Part shown: in pieces, positions 1 to 6,478 of the stretch
Position numbering within the stretch: position 1 is the stretch's first letter
How the letters are laid out: each line of letters begins with the position of its first letter
Virus record (IMG/VR): IMGVR_UViG_3300005264_000032
Span: 1 to 32,411 of that record
Source: a virus
Direction: 5' to 3' (one strand)
Length of the DNA stretch: 32,411 nucleotides
Made by a program: the position numbers and the translations under genes
Notes under the pieces: model-generated
What the model saw: the letters and a program-made list of their open reading frames with translations, nothing else
Databases searched by the model: none
What the model was told of the DNA's origin: nothing

Positions 1-38
1 GCTATAAACTATCCTTCTTTTATATCTTGCCAATAACT

Positions 39-323
39 ATGGGAAAACAAACATCAGACGAAATGCTTACAGAGTTTAAAGAAGAGATGCTCGAGAGAAG
101 TCGTAAAGCGTGAGAATGATTAAAGCGTAGAGACCAACTAAATATGATATGAGAGTTGCTAAATCAACAGTATGCAATCAATAAAAGAAATTTAGAGTAT
201 TGGCATAGTGTCGATGAAAGTGAAATGTGAGCTTTTGAAGAACAAATGATGCAACATTACAATACATCTACAATGATATATAGATCATTGTTAGAAACTT
301 TTAATCATATAACACACGAGTAA
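39..323 (+). CDS. Hypothetical protein, charged helical, 94 aa
   Basis: Reads as 94 residues with UGA as glycine and a TAA stop. The start is the ATG at 39, but the frame stays open to the left edge of the window, so the true start could lie outside. In another frame bases 1-36 form an open tail ending in TAA at 34-36, which may be the end of the previous gene and would support the ATG at 39. The product is rich in Glu, Lys, Arg, Met and Gln and looks mostly alpha-helical (MLTEFKEEMLERSRK near the N-terminus). I do not recognise a family. Its TAA overlaps the ATG of the next gene (TAATG), which implies translational coupling. Confidence 0.7.
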
Positions 324-685
324 TGGACAAATGTTCCGACTGAAAAGAACATAAATTCTCTAATAATCAATGTATGTTTTGTCATAAGAGATATGATAAT
401 AATGAGTATAAAAAAAACAGTGGTTGGGAAAAGATAATGTTATATGTTTTTTTGCTACTTTGATTATTTGTATTATGATATGTTTGTAGTGTATATGATG
501 GTAGTATGTTTTATAGAATTGTATTTATGGTGTGTGTATATGTAGAGTTGGTTATTGTCTTTCATATATTGGTAATAGATAAAATGATACAAGGGAGCGA
601 TGCTGCAACTTATCTTATCATTATGTGATTATTGTTTTGATGAAGTATTATTTTAAAACTTATATTTAATTTATTATGAATATAG
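323..685 (+). CDS. Small membrane protein with N-terminal cysteines
   Basis: A 120-residue protein. The N-terminal 20 residues carry C4, H10 and a C17-x2-C20 pair, which resembles a small zinc-binding knuckle. Three hydrophobic stretches follow at about residues 39-57, 62-82 and 92-112, so it is likely an integral membrane protein with a short metal-binding head. Several membrane glycines are UGA codons, so a standard-code caller would cut the gene into pieces. It starts inside the previous stop (TAATG) and its end overlaps the next gene by 10 bases. A holin-like or superinfection-exclusion role is possible in a phage, but nothing in the sequence proves it. Confidence 0.7.
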
Positions 686-897
686 AAAACGAAGAGTTCA
701 ATAAATATCTAGATATTGAGATAAAAAAAACAAAGAAAAATATAATCTTTTATAAACATGAATTACTAGAAAGAACGAATAAAGAGTCACGAATGCGAAA
801 ACAAGATAATCAATTATTACATATGGAGAAATGAAAGCTTAATGCTTTTGAAGATAGTAAAAGATATTTTAATAATTATTGTATAAAAAAATGATAA
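676..897 (+). CDS. Hypothetical protein, Lys/Glu/Asn-rich, 73 aa
   Basis: A 73-residue, lysine- and glutamate-rich, probably helical protein (MNIENEEFNKYLDIEIKKTK at the start) ending Lys-Lys-Gly with UGA as the last sense codon before TAA. It overlaps the previous gene by 10 bases and its TAA overlaps the next ATG (TAATG). No family recognised. Its place in a run of overlapping small genes suggests one transcript. Confidence 0.65.
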
Positions 898-1112
898 TGG
901 ATGTGGAAATACAAATGCTAGTAAACCATAAAAAAGAAATACTTAATACAATTAGTAATATTGATTGGAGATTTTTATGACAAGATTTAGAAGAAAAGTC
1001 ATACATATCAGGTAGGTCAAAGACACTTTATGATTGTATTGAAGATATCGATAACAGATTAGACTACCTTTATTCTATAAAAACACAATGCTTAAAAAAG
1101 AGTACCCAATAA
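897..1112 (+). CDS. Hypothetical protein, 71 aa
   Basis: A 71-residue, probably helical protein with one UGA glycine (FLGQDLEEKS). It begins within the previous TAA and overlaps the next gene by 25 bases. The C-terminal half (LYDCIEDIDNRLDYLYSIK) looks like an amphipathic helix or short coiled coil. No family recognised. Confidence 0.65.
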
Positions 1113-1279
1113 CACAAATGAGTGAATCAGTATATAACCAGATGATAAACGAGATCTATAGCAAATGATGTTATGCAACAGATATGGAATATGATTGAAT
1201 TGATTTGATAAGAATAGAAGAACACCTTGAACCGATATTAAAGAAGTATTTACTTAATAAAGATATAGAAGATGAATAA
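1088..1279 (+). CDS. Hypothetical protein, 63 aa
   Basis: A 63-residue acidic protein with two UGA glycines, ending KDIEDE before TAA. The start ATG at 1088 lies inside the previous gene in another frame; an in-frame ATG at 1118 would give a 53-residue form that only just clears the upstream stop. It overlaps the next gene by 8 bases. No family recognised. Confidence 0.6.
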
Positions 1280-1637
1280 GCTAGAAGAATTACTAAACAA
1301 ACTTATAGAAATGTGATGGAAACCTCGATGACAAAATGTTAAATCAATAGATGTCTATAATGACAGTATAACAATATATATTACAAATATTATACATTCA
1401 ATATATTCAATTAACGATTTGGTCTCTATAGGGTCTTGATTATGGCAGTTTATTGTAGAGCAGTGATTATGTAAAGATGTTGAAAATCATTATATAGAGG
1501 TGTGAATAAGACACGAAGATGACACAATAAATAATATTGCTGACGATAAATACCGACTAATGATGAGTAGTATAGCAGAAGACAAAGTACAATTTATTTT
1601 AGATAATATAAAAGAAATTGTTTTAGATACTGAGTAG
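1272..1637 (+). CDS. Conserved-looking phage hypothetical protein, 121 aa
   Basis: A 121-residue protein. The pattern LLNKLIEMGWKP at the start, a central SIGSGLWQFIVEQGL and a terminal FILDNI resembles small phage proteins of unknown function that I have seen in other genomes; this is recognition by eye only. Several glycines in the recognisable segments (MGWKP, GSGLWQF) are UGA, so the family resemblance depends on reading UGA as Gly. The last codons encode IVLDTE from the 15-base string ATTGTTTTAGATACT at 1617-1631, which recurs exactly at the ends of the next gene (1783) and of the vestigial ORF at 2413-2451. That suggests recombination at gene boundaries here. Confidence 0.7.
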
Positions 1638-1641
1638 TAAA

Positions 1642-1803
1642 ATGGATTTAACTGAATACACAATAGAGGAAATGTTATATGATCTTAAAAGCACAGCTAT
1701 GTGATTCCAGGCATACGTTCTATCTGAAAAAGAGTTAAAGGATAAATTCAATTCTGTACTTAAAGAGATTGAATCAAGGGTAATTGTTTTAGATACTAAA
1801 TAA
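1642..1803 (+). CDS. Hypothetical protein, 53 aa
   Basis: A 53-residue acidic helical protein (MDLTEYTIEEMLYDLKSTAM at the start) with one UGA glycine. It ends IVLDTK, encoded by the same 15-base string that ends its upstream neighbour. Two stops in tandem (TAATAG) follow, then the ATG of the Gly-X repeat gene at 1808. The last 21 bases belong to a 67-base segment repeated exactly at 2431-2497. No family recognised. Confidence 0.65.
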
Positions 1804-1849
1804 TAGGATGGAAGAACTAGAGGACTTTAAAGAAGCGTCTTGATACTGA
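1783..1849 (+). repeat. 67-bp direct repeat, left copy (right copy 2431-2497)
   Basis: Bases 1783-1849 are identical to 2431-2497. The repeat covers the IVLDTK end of one gene, the tandem stops and the whole head of the Gly-X gene. A second matched pair lies beyond the arrays: 1995-2033 and 2775-2813 match over 39 bases with one difference. Together they delimit a duplicated gene-plus-flanks segment whose two hexamer arrays now differ in length. Confidence 0.9.
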
Positions 1850-2008
1850 TACTGAAACTGAAACTGATACTGAGACTGATACTGATTCTGAAACTGAAAC
1901 TGATTCTGACACTGATACTGATACTGAGCCTGAAGCTGAGAATGAAGCTGAGACTGATACTGAGACTGATTCTGATACTGATACTGAGACTGAGTTAAAA
2001 TTTTATAA
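1808..2008 (+). CDS. Gly-X dipeptide repeat protein, copy 1 (UGA-encoded)
   Basis: The product has 66 residues: an 11-residue head MEELEDFKEAS, then 26 Gly-X dipeptides, then KIL and TAA. X is Tyr, Asp, Asn or Phe with single or few His, Ala, Ser, Glu and Val. All 26 repeat glycines are UGA; no GGN codon is used in the array. The underlying DNA is a TGA-N-A/T-C hexamer series, so under the standard code it is a wall of stop codons. The ATG lies just after the previous gene's tandem stops, and no TAA or TAG interrupts this frame. Such a sequence would be disordered, flexible and aromatic-rich, like Gly-Tyr low-complexity segments. The same DNA is also open in another frame as alternating Thr/Ser and Asp/Glu, but that frame has no start codon. 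Function unknown. Confidence 0.65.
1841..1993 (+). repeat. Hexanucleotide array TGA-NWC, copy 1
   Basis: A degenerate hexamer array inside the Gly-X gene. TGA is invariant at each unit; the second half is mostly TAC, AAC, GAC or TTC, with a more diverged patch near 1927-1956 (GCC, AGC, GAA, AGC). Unit length is a multiple of three, so gain or loss of units keeps the frame. Confidence 0.9.
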
Positions 2009-2023
2009 TTTATATTTATTGAA

Positions 2024-2413
2024 ATGAATGAAAAAATTATCGAAAAACTTTTAGAAAAATACTTGTTGTCAGATACAGCTGAGCCAACAAGCAAAAACAC
2101 AAAGAACATTTTTGAATGAAAGTATGTTATAGTAAGATGATACGATGCTTGAATACGATGTGGAAAACTAATAGACTGAACACCTTGAAACATCATATTA
2201 GAAGACGCAAGGAACTTACGCAGACGACGATGTAAGAAATGAATAGGTCTATCCTGACTAGCTTCTTATTGACTAGCTGACAGGGACGAGGTAAAGGTAT
2301 TAGAGACACAAAAGAGAGTGGTGATAACAGACCCTAGAGTCTCTACTTTTTTTGAAGTTAATAGTGATATAGAGAAACAGCTTAGAGAGTGGAAGACCGC
2401 TGAACAAGAATAA
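2024..2413 (+). CDS. DUF6948-like phage protein
   Basis: A 129-residue protein. The core YVIVRGYDAGIRCG, then LEDARNLRRRR, then GLASYGL followed by a short strand and VVITDPRVSTFFE, resembles the DUF6948 proteins of tailed phages as I know them (pattern VIVRtysAGvh.G.l... aRrlwrW). Several of the conserved glycines are UGA. The function of that family is not established. It lies 15 bases after the Gly-X gene, and a clipped copy of its start region (MNE plus a few residues) is found downstream at 2804 as part of the local duplication. Its TAA overlaps the ATG of the 12-residue vestigial ORF that follows. Confidence 0.7.
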
Positions 2414-2451
2414 TGTTTATTGATTGAAAGATTGTTTTAGATACTAAATAA
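2413..2451 (+). pseudogene. 12-residue vestigial ORF (duplicated gene end)
   Basis: ATG at 2413 reads MFIDGKIVLDTK and stops at TAA. The last six residues and the DNA from 2431 on are the duplicated end of the 53-residue gene at 1642-1803, so this is most simply the left remnant of the duplicated segment. Because it starts inside the stop of the DUF6948-like gene and ends just before the ATG at 2456, it could still serve as a coupling minigene for the second Gly-X gene. Confidence 0.5.
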
Positions 2452-2455
2452 TAGG

Positions 2456-2788
2456 ATGGAAGAACTAGAGGACTTTAAAGAAGCGTCTTGATACTGAGAC
2501 TGAAACTGAGACTGAAACTGAGACTGAGACTGATTCTGATACTGATACTGATACTGAGACTGAGACTGAGACTGAGACTGAGACTGATTCTGATACTGAT
2601 ACTGAAACTGAAACTGAAACTGATACTGAGACTGATACTGATACTGAAATTGAAACTGATACTGAGACTGAAACTGAAACTGATACTGAGACTGATACTG
2701 ATACTGAAATTGAAACTGATTCTGAGACTGAAACTGAGACTGATACTGAAACTGAAACTGAAACTGAGATTCAATTAAAATTTTATAA
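2456..2788 (+). CDS. Gly-X dipeptide repeat protein, copy 2 (UGA-encoded)
   Basis: The product has 110 residues: the same head MEELEDFKEAS as copy 1, 47 Gly-X dipeptides, then SIKIL and TAA. X is only Tyr, Asp, Asn or Phe. All 47 glycines are UGA, so 47 of 110 codons are UGA. Two X codons are AAT instead of AAC, a silent change in this frame, and all Phe codons are TTC, one step from TAC (Tyr). Both fit the Gly-X frame. A partial higher-order repeat of ten dipeptides (60 bases) is visible around units 21-41. The array is longer and more homogeneous than copy 1, which suggests more recent expansion. A flexible, aromatic and acidic fibre-like or condensate-forming protein is one idea; no function can be assigned. 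Confidence 0.65.
2489..2770 (+). repeat. Hexanucleotide array TGA-NWC, copy 2
   Basis: Forty-seven hexamer units, TGA invariant, second half TAC, GAC, AAC, TTC, rarely AAT. There is no unique spacer sequence, so it is not CRISPR. All three forward frames are open here because TGA is sense, and the minus strand also looks open under the standard code. Confidence 0.9.
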
Positions 2789-2803
2789 TTTATACTTATT
2801 GAA

Positions 2804-2836
2804 ATGAATGAAAGAGAGATACTTAAACAAAAATAA
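2804..2836 (+). pseudogene. 10-residue remnant of the DUF6948-like gene start
   Basis: ATG at 2804 reads MNEREILKQK and then TAA. Its upstream region and first codons match the start region of the gene at 2024 (39 bases with one mismatch), after which similarity ends. It marks the right border of the duplicated segment. Confidence 0.5.
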
Positions 2837-2842
2837 AAAGTT

Positions 2843-3052
2843 ATGTATGTATATTATGAAAACAGTCTATGGTCTTTGCTAACCCCGATACGAGGCAGTT
2901 TATTTCAAGACTTAAAAGAGAGTAATCCAGAGCATCCTTGTGAAATAAGGGAGACTGGGGGAGGTTCGTATCTGAAAACGAAAGTTGTAGAAATCAGCGA
3001 ACTTGAGGATCACTCTGTGGTTCGTAATATGTTCGCACTAAACAGAATGTAG
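2843..3052 (+). CDS. Hypothetical protein, 69 aa
   Basis: A 69-residue protein with no UGA codon, so it is intact under either code. It is mixed in composition (start MYVYYENSLWSLLTPIRG, a central ETGGGSYL) and may be alpha/beta. It follows the duplicated segment directly and its TAG is two bases from the next ATG. No family recognised. Confidence 0.65.
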   Translation: MYVYYENSLWSLLTPIRGSLFQDLKESNPEHPCEIRETGGGSYLKTKVVEISELEDHSVVRNMFALNRM

Positions 3053-3053
3053 T

Positions 3054-3230
3054 ATGAAAAATTACGATGAAAAACTATTAGAGATGTCCGAAGATGAACT
3101 TGATGTTTTTGCAAAAAAACAAGCAGCAATAGTCGAGTATAACCCAAGGGGTAAAAAAAGATGTCGTTGTTGTGGGTCTATTATCCACGTTTTTGCTACA
3201 ATATGCACAGTGTGTAATTGTACGCAGTAA
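3054..3230 (+). CDS. Small zinc-ribbon protein, 58 aa
   Basis: A 58-residue protein: an acidic helical N-terminal half (about residues 1-30) and a compact C-terminal half with C38, C40, C41, then C51, C54 and C56. The spacing RCRCCGS ... ICTVCNCTQ looks like a treble-cleft or zinc-ribbon knuckle. It may bind nucleic acid or act as an adaptor. No UGA codon is present. It is the last gene before a hairpin and the tRNA. Confidence 0.65.
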   Translation: MKNYDEKLLEMSEDELDVFAKKQAAIVEYNPRGKKRCRCCGSIIHVFATICTVCNCTQ

Positions 3231-3237
3231 CTAACCA

Positions 3238-3259
3238 GAGGGGCAGTATTCTGTCCCTC
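3238..3259 (+). terminator. Hairpin between zinc-ribbon gene and tRNA
   Basis: GAGGGGCAG pairs with CTGTCCCTC over nine base pairs (one G-T) across a TATT loop. No T-run follows, so it may be a weak terminator or an RNA processing or stability element next to the tRNA. Confidence 0.55.
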
Positions 3260-3266
3260 ATAACAT

Positions 3267-3337
3267 AGGTAAGTAGTTCAATGGTAGAACAGTCAGCTCC
3301 AACCTGGCATATATGGGTTCGATTCCTATTTTATCTG
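3267..3337 (+). tRNA. tRNA-Trp (anticodon CCA)
   Basis: The whole cloverleaf can be drawn. Acceptor AGGTAAG pairs with TTTATCT (two G-T pairs); then TA; D stem GTTC/GAAC with loop AATGGTA; anticodon stem GTCAG/CTGGC with loop CTCCAAC, giving anticodon CCA; a 4-base variable region; T stem ATGGG/CCTAT with loop TTCGATT. The discriminator base is G, as usual in bacterial tRNA-Trp. No 3' CCA is encoded. CCA reads UGG only, not UGA, which fits UGA being glycine rather than tryptophan in this genome. Confidence 0.9.
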
Positions 3338-3347
3338 ATTTTAATAA

Positions 3348-3375
3348 TTGAAAAAAAAACATAAATACTTATAAT
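3348..3375 (+). promoter_or_regulatory. Promoter TTGAAA-16-TATAAT
   Basis: TTGAAA at 3348, a 16-base spacer beginning with an A-tract, and a perfect TATAAT at 3370. It lies 26 bases upstream of the ATG at 3402 and shares spacer length with the other promoters in the window. Confidence 0.75.
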
Positions 3376-3401
3376 TATGCTTTATACCATATTATTATAC
3401 T

Positions 3402-3656
3402 ATGAAAAAAGTAATGTTATTTAAGAAATTAGACGACCACAAGAGGACAAGTAATATCCTCAATGATTTAGAAGTAAGAGTAGCTAAATTTTCCTTAGAG
3501 AAGCCAAACCTAACAGCTTTGAAGAGACAAAAATTACAATCTATTGTTACTAAGATTACCGACATTAAGGCTGTTCTTCGTGAAATAGCACTAGATGAAC
3601 TTGTTGATGAAGATTGAGATGAAGATAAACAAAAAGAGATTCAGAAACTGTATTAG
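3402..3656 (+). CDS. Hypothetical protein, 84 aa, acidic C-terminus
   Basis: An 84-residue helical protein. The first 70 residues are Lys/Leu-rich (DHKRTSNILNDLEVRVAKF), the tail is acidic (ELVDEDGDEDKQKEIQKLY) with one UGA glycine. The stop is TAG at 3654-3656. It has its own promoter and is transcribed toward a minus-strand gene whose stop overlaps this one by four bases. No family recognised; its position alone in a promoter-rich region hints at a regulatory role, which is inference. Confidence 0.7.
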
Positions 3657-3922
3657 TCTTCATCTTTTTGAAGAGTTGTAAGCCAGCACCAGAACTCATG
3701 TAATGTAACTTTTTTCGTAGAAATACTATCGGTTACTTGTCATGGATTTAGCGATCACATATAGTCCATCATTAAATGTTGGGCTATTTTTGATTTATAT
3801 CAAATAGTCCTTCATTCCGGGGATATTTTGTTTCTCCTCTTGTGCATTTGTAATCTTTTTATTTTGAAATCCATTTTTTCAATCATTTTAACACATCAAT
3901 CGTAACTAGCTGGTATTTTCAT
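3653..3922 (-). CDS. Minus-strand small basic protein, 89 aa
   Basis: The only supported minus-strand gene. From ATG at 3922 it reads 89 residues with five UGA glycines and stops at TAA overlapping the end of the convergent gene. It is basic in the first half (KMDFKIKRLQMHKRRNK) and has an aromatic patch near the end (LHEFWCWL). Support beyond the open frame: a promoter of the window's own type (TTGAAT, 16-base spacer, TATATT) sits upstream on the minus strand, and the region has no plus-strand gene. A DNA- or RNA-binding regulator would fit the basic charge and location, but no domain is recognised. A stem GGGCTATTT/AAATAGTCC at 3781-3810 lies inside it. Confidence 0.6.
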
Positions 3923-3932
3923 ATATTTTCTA

Positions 3933-3960
3933 TTGAAATAAAGATTTATTTGAATATATA
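3933..3960 (+). promoter_or_regulatory. Plus-strand promoter of packaging genes, TTGAAA-16-TATATA
   Basis: TTGAAA at 3933, a 16-base spacer and TATATA at 3955, 47 bases upstream of the ATG at 4008. Its -10 overlaps the -10 of the opposing minus-strand promoter. Confidence 0.65.
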
Positions 3961-3980
3961 CTTAAATATACAAAATTCAA
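3953..3980 (-). promoter_or_regulatory. Minus-strand promoter TTGAAT-16-TATATT
   Basis: Read on the minus strand: TTGAAT (plus 3975-3980), a 16-base spacer, TATATT (plus 3953-3958). A start site near 3946 would give a leader of about 24 bases before the ATG at 3922. The two divergent promoters share bases 3955-3958, so polymerase could occupy only one at a time. Confidence 0.6.
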
Positions 3981-4007
3981 TACGTTTTTATTATTTATGA
4001 TTATACC

Positions 4008-4511
4008 ATGGCTAAGAAAGAAAGAAAATTTGTTCTAAAAGAACCTGGAGTGTTCGACTTGATCGAGACAGCTGAAAGAACAGATACTGTAGATGTAGGT
4101 AATGCACTAGAGTTTCTTTATAAGATGAGGGCAGAACTAGCTGGGTATAAGAAACAGCGTATACAACTTATTGATAGTATGAACAATACTATTGAGACAT
4201 ACAATAAAATGGTATCTGAACTAGAAAGTCTTGAAATAGAGGAAATAGACGTTGCGGAGTTTCATTCTGGGAAAGTGGACTATCAGGATACTCTAACAAA
4301 AATAATTTGAGTTAAAATAAACCTACTTGGTTTGAAAAATAACTTTGAAGCACTTGCAAAAAGAATAGAGGATGGGGTTAATGGTTACAATCATAGTATA
4401 GACCTTATGAACGAAGCTAATAACAAACTAGAGATGGGTGTTGAGTGAATCCCAGAAAAATTTGACGAAGCAGATCTACTAGATATGACTAAAGAAGATG
4501 ACAAAAAGTAA
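4008..4511 (+). CDS. Coiled-coil protein upstream of terminase (possible small terminase)
   Basis: A 167-residue protein, largely helical. The central part has long coiled-coil character (MRAELAGYKKQRIQLIDSM followed by IETYNKMVSELESLEIEE), and the second half repeats a similar pattern (LKNNFEALAKRIEDGVNGY). The tail is acidic. UGA occurs at residue 101 and again later, so a standard-code call would end at 4310. It is the first gene after the divergent promoter and lies two genes before the large terminase, the usual place for a small terminase subunit, which often has a helical oligomerisation core. I see no clear helix-turn-helix, so that name is only a guess from position. It overlaps the next gene by 14 bases. 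Confidence 0.75.
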
Positions 4512-4776
4512 TCTAAAAATATTCCCCAAGACAGCATGATTTTTTAGGGTTTTCCAATGAGGCAAAAAGTTAGCTATTGTTGTTGAAAAACACACAGATT
4601 GATATGGCGTAAAAATCATATGAAGATGGGATAGTTCTACATATATGACAAAGATAAATAGTATAGAATGAGAGGTGCATTTGTCTTATGTGTCATGAAG
4701 ATGTGGTGGCAGGAAAACATTTAATTGAATTTTAGTGAATAACTTCGTGCATGAGAAAATTTGAACCATCGGTTAA
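4498..4776 (+). CDS. Hypothetical small beta-rich protein, 92 aa
   Basis: A 92-residue protein starting at the ATG at 4498 within the previous gene and ending at TAA 26 bases inside the terminase gene. It is Gly- and Val-rich and looks beta-stranded (KLAIVVEKHTDGYGVKIIGR), followed by SYVSGRCGGRKTFNGILV. Seven of its glycines are UGA. GRCGGRKT loosely recalls a P-loop but lacks the lysine in the Walker place, so I do not call it an ATPase. The overlap with the terminase start implies coupled translation and a role in packaging, perhaps a small terminase or packaging accessory. Confidence 0.65.
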
Positions 4777-6439
4777 ACAGTATCAAGCTTTAATGTATCT
4801 GGGTATTATCCCAGTTAGTGATGTTATTGATTGAAAGCGGGTGGCTAGAATAGATAAGCAGTGACAACCAGTATTTGATGACACAACTGTTACTCTTTGA
4901 TATTGAGGAGCGGCTTGATGATGAAAGTCATATATTGGTTGTAAATGGCTTAGTATGGTTGCCAAAAGATATCCAGGGACTAGACGGTTTATAGCCAGAG
5001 AAGAGTTGAAAAGGTTGAAGTGATCGACCCTTTTAACTCTTTTTGAAATATTTGAATCAGAATGAATGGTGCGTGATGTTGATTATTCATATAATAACAT
5101 AGCTGGAGAAGTAAAGGTTTTCAATTGAGACAGTCCAACAACAGTTATAATGCTATTATGATTAGAGGAATTACCATCAGATCCATTATATTCTAGGTTT
5201 TGATCAATGGAGTTTACTTGATGATTTATTGATGAAGCAAATGAAGTAGCTGAAAACTGATTCAACATTTTGGGTACTCGTATAAGGTTTAAGTTAGAAA
5301 AGTTCTGTCCGCATTGTGCATGAAGTATATCTAGTGACAACTTTGTGCGTGTTGATAGCATAGATAATCCAGACCAGACAGACGTTGATGACAAATACAT
5401 AGAAAAGAACTTATATAAGTGTCCTACATGCAATAACAGTACATATGGTCTATGTCCAAAGGTATTATGTACATTTAATCCAGACAAATGACGAGTTTAC
5501 CATAAATACTATAAACCATGGAGGCAGTCAAAATTACCAACACATACGAAGTTTATACCAGCATTAGCTACTGACAATCCACATCTACCAAGGGTGTATA
5601 TACAGAGCCTAAAATCCCTGAAAGATAAAGTGATGAAACAGAGGCTTCTGTATGGTAATTTTGATTATGACGATTCACCTGGTAGGTTGTACGAATACGA
5701 TGAATTGCTAGCTATGTTTTCCAGAGAAACAAATACTTCATTGCTTAGTAAAAAATTAGAAGAGGATACAATGTTCAAAAAAGCAGTTAGTATCCATTGA
5801 AAAAGAGAAATAACAGGCTATAATTATAGGATAGTGTGTGATCCAGCCAGACACTGACGTGACCGAGCTGTGATTACATTATGGAATGGTCTTTCGGTAG
5901 AAAAAATAATAATATATCTAAAATCAGATATCACAGAACTAGAGGACGAGATAAGAAAATTATGGGACAGATACTGAATATGATCCAGGCAAACAATTGT
6001 CGATGATGATTGAGTTTGATGATGACTAAAAGATAGTCTTAAATGTGTTTGATTCGTAAATAATGCACAAGCCATCCAACCAAAAAAAATGAAAAAAAAC
6101 AAAATGGAAAAATTAAACTATCAAAACCTAAAGACTCAGTGCTATTTTGAAATAGCAAATCACTTGGAAAATATGGCAATAAGTGTTGATGATATAACAA
6201 TAAAGTGATGAACACACGAGGAGATGGCTGCACTCACACAAGACATAATAAAAGAAAGGTTACTAGAAGAACTTGATGCAATGGTAGAAGTTGATATTGA
6301 TAAAGATTGACCAAAAAAAATAATACCAAAAAAAGATTTAAAGAAAAAATTATGAAGATCCCCAGATATGTGAGATTGTATAATGATGAGGATGTTTTGG
6401 GAAATAAAGGCAAGTTCACGTGCTTTCGTATATTGATAA
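4751..6439 (+). CDS. terL: Terminase large subunit (TerL)
   Basis: The DNA-packaging motor ATPase and nuclease, 562 residues. The ATPase half has Walker A GGAAGGGKS at 52-60, an arginine-bearing segment RRFIAREELKRLKGS, Walker B with catalytic glutamate GGFIDEANE at 157-165 and coupling motif TFNP at 241-244. The pattern ATDNPHLPRVYIQSL (272-286) and KQRLLYGNF (296-304) is typical of TerL. The nuclease half has VCDPARHGRDRAV with Asp364 and Asp371 and VDDDGVGGG near 417-425. Between Walker B and motif III there is an insertion with CPHC (186-189) and CPTC (224-227), which looks like a zinc ribbon. Most motif glycines are UGA, including three in a row in Walker A. The ATG at 4751 overlaps the previous gene by 26 bases. 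TAA ends it just before a promoter and terminator. Confidence 0.95.
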
Positions 6440-6450
6440 CTCTTCAATAT

Positions 6451-6478
6451 TTGCAAAAAAAAAGTTTATGATTATAAA
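6451..6478 (+). promoter_or_regulatory. Promoter TTGCAA-16-TATAAA for portal gene
   Basis: TTGCAA at 6451 followed by an A-tract, a 16-base spacer and TATAAA at 6473. Transcription would begin inside the terminator hairpin that follows, so upstream transcripts stop where new ones start. The portal ATG is 31 bases downstream. Confidence 0.7.

Noticed and set aside
1841-2770. CRISPR-like or satellite array
   Set aside because: Hexamer units are contiguous with no unique spacers, and the frame with ATG and conserved ends argues for coding.
2475-2774. Minus-strand ORF of alternating Ser and Leu/Ile/Phe over the hexamer array
   Set aside because: It is the complement of the repeat; open only because the hexamer lacks stops on that strand. 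No separate start context or promoter.
2488-2778. Plus-strand ORF of alternating Leu and Arg/Lys/Ile over array 2
   Set aside because: A third-frame shadow of the hexamers. Its ATG is created by the junction with the head, and copy 1 does not offer an equivalent ATG frame of similar length.
4498-4776. P-loop ATPase call from GRCGGRKT
   Set aside because: It lacks the correct G-K-[ST] ending and a Walker B, and the true terminase Walker A is in the next gene.
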